NCBI RefSeq assembly: GCF_022965805.1
Contig: NW_027331355.1
Span: forward strand, 248,001 to 312,000
Reading direction: 5' to 3'
Source: Primulina eburnea
Taxonomy: Eukaryota > Streptophyta > Magnoliopsida > Lamiales > Gesneriaceae
Length of the DNA: 64,000 nucleotides
The notes below the pieces were generated by a model, which saw only the letters and a program-made list of their open reading frames with translations, did no database searches and was not told the origin of the DNA. The position numbers and the translations under genes are program-made. Of this stretch, positions 54,421-64,000 are shown in pieces. Numbering within the stretch: the first letter of the stretch is position 1; every line of letters starts with the position of its first letter.

Positions 54421-55452
54421 CGGTTAGCTTGTTAATAAAAAAACTTATTACGTGACGAAATCGAAAATATACTGATACGGAAACAGAATAATGGTTGCTG
54501 ATTATTTTAAAATAATTTTAAGATATAAAATATGGATTTCATTTTATAAATTACCCTCCTACTATTTTGACATTTCCACCACCCTCTGATGAAAAAGGGA
54601 AATCGTATTTCCTTAGTAGGCACGTAGAGTCCAATTAGCCAATTATAATCCCGAATAATATCAGCCAATTATAATTTCTAAAAGGTAGAGTCCAATTGAA
54701 TCCCTATGCAACCTCCGCGTGTTTTGCCCCACGTTTAATAAGGACCCAATAATATGACGTCGTTTATTTTCGCGTGTCAAACCAACCCATCAATATTGAA
54801 TTGTAGTAGACGGTCGCCATGAGTTCCTCCAATAATATGAGCCGAAGTCATGGGAGTTCCGCTCAATTCACATCATATGTCCGGTGGAAGTCACAGCTTT
54901 TCGGCGTACAGGCCTCCCCAATAATATGAGCCAGACAGTGTCCGCGGGTAGCGATCAACATGCAACCACGGTTGATGGAAGGCAAGGAAAAATTAAACTC
55001 CTTTAATTTTTACTTTTTCGGTTTGATATAAATTTTGAATCTTATTCAAAATGAGGGATTTTAATTTTAAAATTATCTCATCATTTTAATTTAAAAATCG
55101 CGTGCCACGAGTTTGTATGTTTGCTGGATTCATGCAACTATATTATATAATAATATACATACATGCATACTACTATATATCACATATATCATAATATGAC
55201 ATTCAACAATAAATAAAGATGATCGATCGCCAACACTATTAGATCCATGTGAGCCAAACATGGATCCAGGTCTAAAACCTAGGTGAATGCAGGGATGCAA
55301 ATGCAACTATTACAAGAGCTTCCAATATTTTACATTTCTTCATCTCGTTCATCGGGCCCACCATCTTCCAGTCTTGATCTCCCACTATTTCTAATAATTA
55401 CATTTAAATAGCCATGGCACATAAGGGATACATCTCATGGGGGTGGGAACGG
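54421..55452 (-). other. Element A 5' untranslated region
   Basis: Aligns with 61470-62480 of element B to its last base, including four 'aataatatga/c' motifs (about 54646-54930) and the closing 'ctcatgggggtgggaacgg'. No coding sequence. Confidence 0.7.
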
Positions 55453-57505
55453 TGAAAGCGGACCGGTTACGGTGGCCGGAAGCGCAACGGAAGTCAAAAA
55501 ATTAATTTTCTAGCTCAAAAATTTCGGCCACCTCCATTTTGTGCAATATTTACATTTCAAACACAATAAATCATACATAGGGTGTTTGAAGAAGGTTTAC
55601 CTATCAACCCCTTGAGGTTGATGTTTGGCTCCAACTAAAGTGTAAACACTTTAGCTCTTGAAGGTTGAAAAGTCTACAAGCTCCTCCTCCAACTCCAAAA
55701 TAAAGCCCACCACTAACAAGGTAAACCCCCTCAAATATTGCACTAGAAATATTTGAGGATTTATCAAAGAGAAGTGAGTATTCTCCAACAATTGAAGAAC
55801 ACAAGACAGAAGAATTTTTGGGAGAAAAATCCCCTAGAATTTTCGGCCAAGTGAGTGGAATGAGGAGGGAGAGTTGAGTCTTGGGGTTGCAAAAAGTTAG
55901 ATAAAAAAGTTGCATGCCATGCAATATTTTATTCAAAAGTAATGCAAACCCCTTCACCTCCCAAGCATGCAAACCCTAGTGGGCTTGCAACCTTTTGCAA
56001 GGCCCATGGACTTTTAATTGTCTCAAACACTTTTGAGCCCAATTAGACTTTACTTGATTTTACTCAAGCCCACTAGTTAAATAATTATTTCCAATTGCGC
56101 TCTACAAGGCCCAATGTTATTTAATTAATTCAACACTTGAATTAATTTAATTATTTGGACTCTACTAGGCCCACTAGTGTTTAATTAATTCAACACTTGA
56201 ATTAATTTAATTTAGTCCATAATAATGTTTATGAAAATCACAATTTTCAAATACATTATTCACTTGACCAAATTTTAATCTAGGAACACTTCCTTAAATT
56301 AAAATTTATATTTCTCTCATAGAAGTCATACTTCTATTTTTCTTTACGCTTATAAACACATTTATAAGCCGTTCAACACATTGAACTATTTTACTTCTCA
56401 TCGGGATTTACAAAGCTAGTACTTGTGTGGCCCTCAATGGTTCATTGATACAACTAGCCGTGGGTTCACATCTCTATGTGATTCGGACTAAACATGTCCT
56501 TATTCGAGCATACCCCAATTGCTCCATTCTTACTTATCAACTCCTTGATAGTAAGAACGTCAGAACTCAAGTCTGATAGTACCCAACCAATCACGTTAAA
56601 CGCCTAGCAGCATCGCTTACGTGATTCCCTAGGTATCACATGATAGTGCCTGCAAGAACCATTCAATTATGGTTAGCGTACAGTACGGTCCCTTCAAATC
56701 ATATATCCCGACCGATTCGACAACTATTGGTTTATCGAGAGTTGTCAATGAATCGATACTATGTGTCATGTTGTGGTTGCATCGATGGTGTAATCTATGA
56801 AACCCCTTTCATAATTACCACCATACTCTGATCAGAGATTTCAACCCACACATACATGAAAAACACATAGGATATCCATACCCGTAGGTAAGCGGTGAAT
56901 CCCCGGCTACAATGCATCGACTCTTATATGTTTCGCCGTAACACCCAACCTTGCCACCTGATGACCCCACAAGAGTCGGTAAACAAGTCAAAGTGAAACG
57001 CTAGCACATAGAGTCTCAATGTTGTCCCGGTTCATAAGGACTAATGGTGTACAACCATAAACTAGGACTTTTCCACTCGATAAGTGAGAACCACTTGGAA
57101 AGTCCTTTATAGAGGGTTGTTCAGTGCACTCTACAAGGAGCACCTATCTGCATGCTCGGACATCACAATGTCCCCTACCAATGAAACATGGTACTCACAA
57201 CGCAGATACTAGTCTCTAACTCGAGCGGCCTATATCCTTCTTAGTGGCGGCTGAATCGACTAGGAACCGTTTAGAATATACAGTATTACAAATATGAGTT
57301 TCATGATACTCATCATATGAGCATCTCATATTCTTTCTACTATTTGTATATTCAAGGACTTTATCTATGCAACTAGCATGGGTATACAGATAAAGATGCG
57401 CCAATATAAAAAATTCATATATTATTAAAATAAAGATCGTTTATACAAAGAGTTTCATCATGAACAGTCGGCCAACACTTGGCTCGACGTGCACCTACTC
57501 TAACA
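55453..57505 (-). repeat. Element B 3' LTR
   Basis: 2053 bp; minus strand TGTTAGAGTAGGTG to CCGCTTTCA. It contains two perfect palindromes with 11-bp arms and a CAC spacer (56123-56147, 56183-56207). Minus ORF 55604-55972 and plus ORF 56640-56831 repeat in the 5' LTR or LTR A and are not genes. Confidence 0.9.
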
Positions 57506-57517
57506 ATCTCCCACTTG
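57506..57517 (-). other. Polypurine tract of element B
   Basis: AAGTGGGAGATT on the minus strand, between the RNase H stop codon (57520-57522) and the LTR start. Confidence 0.85.
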
Positions 57518-57519
57518 CA

Positions 57520-59548
57520 CTAGAGCCAACTACCCATATACTTTAGACCCATTGATTCGCGATGCTTCTCGAATGATGGTCCTGGTAAAGGCTTATTTAG
57601 TGGATCAGCAACATTTTCTGCGGAGCCGACTTTGTCGATCGACACTTCTCCTCGTTCCACGATCTCTCTGAGGATGTGGTACTTTCTCAATACGTGTTTG
57701 GACTTCTGATGAGACCTTGGCTCCTTCGCCTGAGCTATGGCTCCCGTGTTGTCACACATCACCGGGATAGGAGCAACTCCATTAGGAATGACGCCCAACT
57801 CTTGGACGAAATTCCTAATCCAAACAGCCTCCTTTGCTGCAGCCGATGCAGCAATGTATTCTGCCTCAGTGGTGGAATCCGCAGTACTGTCTTGCTTGGA
57901 ACTCTTCCAAGAGACAGCACCACCATTGAGCATGAATATGAATCCGGAGGTTGACTTCGAGTCATCAACATCGCTTTGGAAGCTAGAGTCGGTATAGCCT
58001 TCCAATTTCAGTTCTCCACCCCCATAGACCAAGAACAACTTATTGGTCCTTCTCAAATACTTAAGGATGTCTTTCACAGCTTTCCAGTGTGGAAGACCAG
58101 GGTTGGATTGATATCTACTCACTACACTTAGTGCAAATGCCACGTCAGGATGTGTAGATATCATCCCATACATGATACTACCAATAGCCGAAGCATACGG
58201 AATTCGTGTCATCGTCGCTATCTCTGCATCAGTCTTGGGAGACATAGACTTGGATAGGGACACGCCATGACACATTGGTAGATGTCCTCTCTTGGAGTCA
58301 TCCATTGAGAACCGCTTCACGATGGTATCAATGTATGTGGACTGGGTGAGACCAAGCAATCTTTTTGATCTATCTCTATAGATCTGTATTCCAAATACAA
58401 AAGATGCTTCTCCCAAGTCCTGCATCGAGAACTTACTTGCTAACCATAACTTAGTTGATTGCAACATTCCTACATCATTCCCAATGAGTAGAATGTCATC
58501 AACATAAAGAACAAGGAATATTACAGCACTCCCACTGACCTTCTTATACACACAGGGTTCCTCAGGATTTCTTAGTAAAACCAAACTCTTTGATTGTACT
58601 ATCGAATCTGAGGTTCCAACTCCTAGATGCCTGCTTAAGACCATAAATAGATCTTTGAAGTTTGCATACCATATGCTCACTTCCGATAGATGTAAACTCT
58701 TCAGGTTGAGACATGTAAATCTCTTCCTTAATATCCCCATTAAGGAAGGCAGTCTTGACATCCATCTGCCATATCTCATAGTCATACCATGCAGCTATGG
58801 CTAGCAAAATCCTAATGGACTTGAACATCGCAACTGGAGAAAAGGCTTCCTCATAGTCAACACCTTGCCTTTGAGTATACCTTTTTGCTACCAATCGCGC
58901 CTTGAAGGTCAATACCTTCCCATCCGCCCCAAGTTTCCTCTTGTAAATCCATTTACACCTTATGGGAACAATTCCCTCAGGTGGATCCACGAGATTCCAC
59001 ACTTGGTTCGAATGCATGGAATTCATCTCAGATTCCATTGCTTCAAGCCATTTGGATGAATCGGCATCAGATAACGCTTCCTTGAAGTTCCTTGGATCAC
59101 ATCCAAGGTTAGGCTCATCATGGCCCTCTTCAAGAAGCAGACCATACCTCATAGGTGGTCTCGAGACTCTCTCGGTTCTTCTAGGAGCTTGTATCTCCTC
59201 ACTTAGCTCATTGGGTGTGGGTTCTACAACTTTGGGTGTCTCTCGAACCTCTTCGAGTTCTATCATCTCGCCTTTTCTATCCAATAAAAATTCCTTTTCC
59301 AAAAAGGTTTCATTCCTAGAAACAAACACCTTTGTTTCTTGGGGATGATAGAAATAATATCCAACGGAATTCCTTGGATATCCCACAAAGTAGCATAAAA
59401 TGGATCGACTATCCAATTTATCTCCCACTGCCTGCTTCACATAAGCAGGACACCCCCATATTCTAAGATAAGAATACTTGGGAGGTTTACCCATCCATAT
59501 CTCATATGGAGTATTGTCAACTGCCTTTGTATGGACATTGTTCAACAA
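57520..59548 (-). pseudogene. Element B reverse transcriptase and RNase H, one frameshift
   Basis: Copies element RNA to DNA and degrades the RNA strand. The upstream frame (59548-58562) gives the integrase C-terminus (YEIWMGKPPKYSYLRIWGCP) and the RT start (KWIYKRKLGADGKVLTFKAR; QMDVKTAFLNGDIKEEIYM; QRSIYGLKQASRSWNLRF). One extra A near 58568 shifts the frame. The downstream frame carries NPEEPCVYKK, the active site LVLYVDDILLIGND, and Copia RNase H (TDSSFQSDVDDSKSTSGFIF; STTEAEYIAASAAAKEAVW) and ends at 57520 with MGLKYMGSWL. Apart from the single-base error the enzyme looks complete. Confidence 0.9.
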
Positions 59549-60050
59549 CAGTGCCGCTGTCTCAAGCGCATATCCCCAAAAGGATGGCGCAACTCCGTGA
59601 ACCCCATCATAGACCGAACCATGTCCATCAAAGTCCGGTTACGACGCTCCGAAACACCATTCAACTGCGGTGTAGCGGGCGGAGTCCACTGCGAGAGAAT
59701 CCCATTCTCTCTAAGATACTCTTGGAACTCGGCACTCAAGTACTCACCACCTCGATTCGATTGAAGTGCCTTGATGCTTCGTCCCAATTGCTTCTCTACT
59801 TCACTTCTGAATTTTTTGAACCTTTCAAAGGCTTCAGACTTGTATTTCATCAAATACACATACCCATACCTCGAAAAGTCATCGGTAAAGGTGATGAAGT
59901 AGGCATGTCCATGCTTAGTAGTGATGCTAAGCGGACCGCACACATCGGTATGGATCAAATCCAATAACCATTTGGCTCGCTTCACATGGCCCTTAAAGGG
60001 AATTTTGGTCATCTTTCCTTTTAGACAAGATTCACAAGTCGTGAGGTCGT
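59542..60050 (-). pseudogene. Element B integrase core, Asp to Asn at a catalytic site
   Basis: Joins DNA ends to the target. Motifs: HTDVCGPLSI (first Asp), TFTDDFSRYGYVYL, then LQSNRGGEYLSAEF, where the second catalytic Asp of the D-D-E triad is Asn (codon AAT, plus coordinates 59755-59757), and NGVSERRNRTLMD (Glu). Element A keeps Asp here. Upstream, an 8-bp tandem duplication (60036-60051) throws the frame out from gag-protease. Downstream, a one-base loss near 59590 throws it out from RT. Inactive as read, unless the changes are assembly errors. Confidence 0.85.
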
Positions 60051-61460
60051 GAGAGCATTAATATCGGACATATCAAACATGCCAACTCCCACTAACTTGT
60101 TCATCCTTCTTAGGGAAATATGTCCTAATCGAGCATGCCATAATTGTGCCGAATTTAGAGTATCTTGTTTGCGCTTATTTGTTGTTGTTATTGCTTGGAC
60201 ATTGTTAAGTGGAATATCTTTCAATTTTAAGGTGTAGAGATTGTTTTCAAGTTCTCCGATACCAACTAAACATTCATTCTTGTAAATATTGCAAACACCT
60301 TTGCTAAATAAACAAGAAAATCCATCAATATCAAGCATAGAAATGGAAATAATGTTTTTGATCAAGTCTGGTACGAACAAAACATCTCTTAATACAAACT
60401 TAAAATCATTGTTCAAAATTAAACAAACATCTCCTATGGCCTTGGCAGCAACTCTTGCTCCATTGCTCATTCTCAAGAAGGTCTCACCCTCTCGGAGCCT
60501 TCTACTTCTTCCCATCACCTGCAAATCATTACAGAGATGTGAGCCACAGCCGGTATCCAATACCCAAGAAGTAGAGTTAATCGAGATATTTACTTCAATA
60601 AAGAACATACCTTTGCCAGAACCCTTCTGCGCAAGATATTCCCTGCAGTTACGCCTCCAATGTCCAGGCTTCTTGCAGTGATGACAGATGTCAACTGTCT
60701 TCTCAGCCTTGGCTGGCGCGGCTGCCACTACGGGACTCGGAGTCTGCCTCTTCAAGGGCACGCTCTTCTTGGGGCGCTGGAAAGAACGCTTCTTTCCCTT
60801 CCCAGGTGGACCGGTCTTCGTGCCAGATGAAGAGCCCACATAAAGAACCGGCTTCTCCTTTTTGATTGTGGACTCAAAGGTCACAAGCATGTTCACCAAC
60901 TCTTCAAGGCTTGGCTCAAGCTTGTTCATACTGAAATTCACCACAAAAGGATCGAACGAGCTCGGCAGTGACAACAGCAGCACGTCGGTGGTCAAATCCG
61001 AAGGCAAGATCAAATCCATGCCAACGAGCTTATCCACGAGCCCAATCAACTTTAGGCCATGCTCATGGACCGAAGCCCCATCTCGCATGCGTAAAGTGAT
61101 GAGATCCTTGACTGTGGCATGCCTTAGAGGCCGAGTCTGCTCACCAAAGAGCTCCTTGAGGTGCATATGAATGTCAGAAGCATTCTTAGCATCCTCGAAT
61201 CGCCTCTGCAGCTCATCGTTCATCGAAGCCTGCATATAACACCTCGCCTTCAAGTCATGGTCGCACAAATCCTTGTAGGTCTGCAATTCCTCAGGAGTAC
61301 AGCTAGTCGGAGCCTCAGCAGGGGGCGACTCAGTCAGTGTGTATGCAATTTTCTCCGAGTTCAAGACAATCTTTAGATTTCTTAGCCAAGTGATATAGTT
61401 AGGTCCGGTTAGAACGTGTTTTTCGAGAATAACGGAAAACGGGTTGCGAATTGATGACAT
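60021..61460 (-). pseudogene. Element B gag and protease, frame lost at the integrase join
   Basis: ATG at 61460 (MSSIRNPFSVILEKHVLTGP, typical Angela-like gag start). Gag core motifs follow (WLRNLKIVLNSEKIAY; LKELFGEQTRPLRHATVKDL; HEHGLKLIGLVDKL; LPSSFDPFVVNFSMNKL), then a basic stretch, a zinc knuckle CHHCKKPGHWRRNC (C-x2-C-x4-H-x4-C), aspartic protease WVLDTGCGSHLC and the pre-integrase domain LWHARLGHISLRRMNKLV. Gag and protease are intact; the 8-bp duplication near 60040 then ends the frame early at 60021. A gag-protease protein could still be made. Confidence 0.9.
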
Positions 61461-63223
61461 TGTCAAAGATTTGTACTGAAAAGTAAAACAGATAAATGTT
61501 AATGACTATTTTAAAATATTTAATAAGATATAAAGTTTGGACTTTTACTTTATAAATTATCGCTCCCACTGTTTTGACATTTTCACTACCCTCTAGTGAA
61601 AACGGGAAACACTTTCCTCAGAAGGTACGTAAGGTCCAATTAGCGAATTGTGATCCCGAATAATATCGGCCAATCACAATTCCTAAAAGGTAGTTTCCAA
61701 TTGCATCGCCATGCAACCCTCTACGTAAAATTTTGTCTCACGTTTGGTTAGGACCCAATAATATGACGTCGTTCATCTTTACGTGTCAAGCCTAACCCAT
61801 CGATATTGAACCTTAATGGACGGTCGCCATGAGTTCCCTCAATAATATGAGCCGAAATCATGGGAGTTCCACGTAGTTCACATCACTATGTCAATGGATG
61901 TCACAGCTTTCCGGTACCCAAGGCTCCCCCAATAATATGAGCCGAGCCCCGAGTACGGGTAGCGTTCAACATGCACCCATTGTCGATGGAAGACAATGAA
62001 ATTATAAACAAATTTATAATTCCCCTTTTCGGACTTGATATTAATTTTGAATTTAATTCAAAATGAGGGTTTTTAATTTTGAAAGGTCTCATCATTAATT
62101 TTATTTTAAAAGCTCGCCATGTTTGATCGTATGTTTGCCGGATTCATGCAACTTTGTTATTATAATAATAATAATAACGCACATACTCATTATTTATAAC
62201 ATATCATGCATATATTATAAATAGAAAACAATACAAGGATGATCAATCGCCCCAAAACTAATGGCCCGTGTGAGCTAAACACGGGTCTAGGTCCAATCCT
62301 AAGGTAAATGCACGGGATGCAAATGCAACTATATTATTACATTAGCATCCAATATTACATGTCTTCGATCTTCATAATCACCAAGGCCACCATCTTCCAA
62401 TCTTGATCTTCCACTATTCTAATATTTACAATTAAATATCCATGGCAAATAGGGATACATCTCATGGGGGTGGGAACGGGCCATAAACCAAGCCCACTTT
62501 AAATTGATAATTATTACAATCATACAACACAAATATCCTAGCATACACCTAGCAAATTGGGCTTGGGCTTTTGATCATCCTTCATGCACAATATCACATA
62601 TCATACACCATCAATTAATTATCACTATAATTAATTGATCCAATATTATATATCTTGATCCAATCACTAACCGCCACAATTATAAATTAAATTAACAAAA
62701 TATACAAACACCTTTGTCTACTTTCAAATTAATTTATTTATAATCGAATTTCTCGTAAATCACAATTTACTATAAATAATTAAAGTCCAACTTCAATTAT
62801 TTATTTTATGAGAAAATATATGCAACAATTGTAAATTTAAACTTAAGGGCCCAAAACTCACTTTTCACCAAAAATACTTTGGCCCATTTAAATTTCAGAA
62901 AATATGTTGACCATCTAATGGCCCAACAACTCAAGGCCCATGACAATAAGATTGTCCAAAACACTTTTGGAAACCCTAGTCGTCATCACCGTCGCCGGAG
63001 CTCCGTCGCCGGATTCCGGCAACAAAAATTTTTTTTTTATTTAAAAACTGCAATTTTCGGGCAGCCCCTCGGGCAGCAACATGCTGCCCGAAAAATGTGT
63101 TTTTTTTTTTTTGTTTTTGATTCAAAAAATTCGGCCTTCATGATTCCTTGCACCAAAAATTTCTCAAGAGGTTAGAAATCGATCTCAACATAATATTATG
63201 CAAATATTACACAAAAACCGTAA
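61461..63223 (-). other. Element B 5' untranslated region
   Basis: About 1.76 kb between PBS and gag. It has four 'aataatat' motifs roughly 85-95 bp apart (about 61658, 61755, 61840, 61930), T-runs at 63028 and 63100, and no supported ORF. The part 62481-63223 has no counterpart in element A. Confidence 0.7.
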
Positions 63224-63240
63224 CCTTAGCTCTGATATCA
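63224..63240 (-). other. Primer-binding site of element B
   Basis: Minus strand reads TGATATCAGAGCTAAGG, two bases after the LTR end CTTTCA. This is the tRNA-iMet type site TGGTATCAGAGC with one change. Confidence 0.85.
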
Positions 63241-63242
63241 CT

Positions 63243-64000
63243 TGAAAGCGGACCGGTTACGGTGGCCGGAAGCGCAACGGAAGTCAAAAAATTAATTTTC
63301 TAGCTCAAAAATTTCGGCCACCTCCATTTTGTGCAATATTTACATTTCAAACACAATAAATCATATATAGGGTGTTTGAAGAAGGTTTATCTATCAACCC
63401 CTTGAGGTTGATGTTTGGCTCCAACTAAAGTGTAAACACTTTAGCTCTTGAAGGTTGACAAGTCTACAAGCTCCTCCTCCAACTCCAAAATAAAGCCCAC
63501 CACTAACAAGGTAAACCCCCTCAAATATTGCACTAGAAATATTTGCGGATTTATCAAAGAGAAGTGAGTATTCTCCAACAATTGAAGAACACAAGACAGA
63601 AGAATTTTTGGGAGAAAAATCCCCTAGAATTTTCGGCCAAGTGAGTGGAATGAGGAGGGAGAGTTGAGTCTTGGGGTTGCAAAAAGTTAGATACAAAAGT
63701 TGCATGCCATGCAATATTTTATTCAAAAGTAATGCAAACCCCTTCACCTCCCAAGCATGCAAACCCTAGTGGGCTTGCAACCTTTTGCAAGGCCCATGGA
63801 ATTTTAATTGTCTCAAACACTTTTGAGCCCAATAGACTTTACTTGATTTTACTCAAGCCCACTAGTTAAATAATTATTTCCAATTGGGCTCTACAAGGCC
63901 CAATGTTATTTAATTAATTCAACACTTGAATTAATTTAATTATTTGGACTCTACTAGGCCCACTAGTGTTTAATTAATTCAACACTTGAATTAATTTAAT
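63243..64000 (-). repeat. Element B 5' LTR, partial
   Basis: First 758 bp (plus-strand order) of the LTR, matching 55453-56211 with seven substitutions and one indel. The rest lies beyond the window, expected to about 65295 if the LTRs are equal in length. Confidence 0.9.

Larger units (their letters stand above)
48793..55452 (-). mobile_element. Copia element A, Angela-like, old and degenerate
   Basis: 3' LTR at the left (48793-50999), polypurine tract, then minus-strand RNase H, RT, integrase and gag remnants with many stops, and a 5' untranslated region related to that of element B. Its PBS and 5' LTR are not in place: at 55452 the sequence passes straight into the LTR of element B. Protease is mostly deleted. 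Sequence is clearly diverged from element B, so it is a related but older subfamily. Confidence 0.85.
55453..64000 (-). mobile_element. Copia element B, Angela-like, young, runs off right edge
   Basis: Full Copia layout on the minus strand: 5' LTR (63243 onward, cut by the window), PBS 63224-63240, 5' untranslated region, gag-protease, integrase, RT-RNase H, polypurine tract and 3' LTR (55453-57505). LTR length of about 2 kb and the gag opening motif point to the Angela/BARE group. In the 758 bp of LTR available twice I count seven substitutions and one indel, so insertion is recent. Coding is still broken by three frameshifts and a catalytic change. Confidence 0.9.

Noticed and set aside
55604..55972. 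122-codon minus ORF repeated at 63394-63762
   Set aside because: It is LTR sequence of element B present twice because LTRs are repeated; it has no known domain.

Overview
This window is plant nuclear DNA made almost wholly of transposable elements in several nested layers. It has no bacterial-style genes, no rRNA or tRNA genes and no CRISPR array. The plant assignment rests on LTR retrotransposon lineages known from flowering plants (Copia of Angela and Sirevirus type; Ty3/gypsy of Athila, Tat and Tekay-chromovirus type), their plant-type primer-binding sites, a hAT transposon, and AT-rich DNA between elements. A eudicot is likely. Lamiales is only an impression from the style of the interrupted ORF at 16887-27180.

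Layout. 1-794 and 13752-13945 are the two parts of one Angela-like Copia LTR. It was split by a 12.95-kb non-coding LARD-like element (795-13746) with three LTRs and two internal regions, flanked by a near-perfect 5-bp target duplication. 13946-15309 holds a decayed gypsy LTR tail and low-complexity DNA. 15310-27180 is a minus-strand Sirevirus-like remnant (LTR, polypurine tract, upstream env-position ORF). It was split by an Athila-like element (17764-25996) with a perfect ATCAC duplication; that element carries a 1.32-kb internal tandem duplication and has lost RT, RNase H and the integrase core. 27243-28841 is a chromovirus gag joined to an LTR tail, abutting a fragment of a Tat-type element (28842-30471) with a GC-rich array. 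30472-31567 is AT-rich spacer with an AT microsatellite.

31955-42698 is a small hAT-like non-autonomous element (TIRs plus 8-bp duplication with one mismatch) containing a 10-kb Tat-type gypsy element (32523-42549). The Tat element has minus-strand protease, RT, two RNases H and integrase, and three plus-strand genes between pol and the 3' LTR, each with its own TATA box. 44163-47965 is a gag remnant split by a 3.1-kb hAT element (44407-47491) with perfect 8-bp target duplications and a transposase damaged by four in-frame stops but no frameshift. 48256-48792 is the best candidate for unique host sequence. 48793-64000 is two Angela-like Copia elements on the minus strand: an old, badly broken one (48793-55452) and a young one (from 55453, running off the right edge) inserted in or recombined with the 5' untranslated region of the first.

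The genes do not form a host pathway. Gag would package RNA, PR/RT/RNase H/INT would copy and integrate it, and the hAT transposase would cut and paste. Nearly every protein gene is disrupted. The exceptions are the two small antisense ORFs at 33744-34082 and 34761-35207: intact, related to each other, each just downstream of a TATA box and of unknown function. They are the most interesting lead. A second theme is repeated palindrome structure: GC-rich hairpin clusters in two unrelated LTR families, and a GGGA-looped hairpin upstream of the 3' LTR in the same two families.
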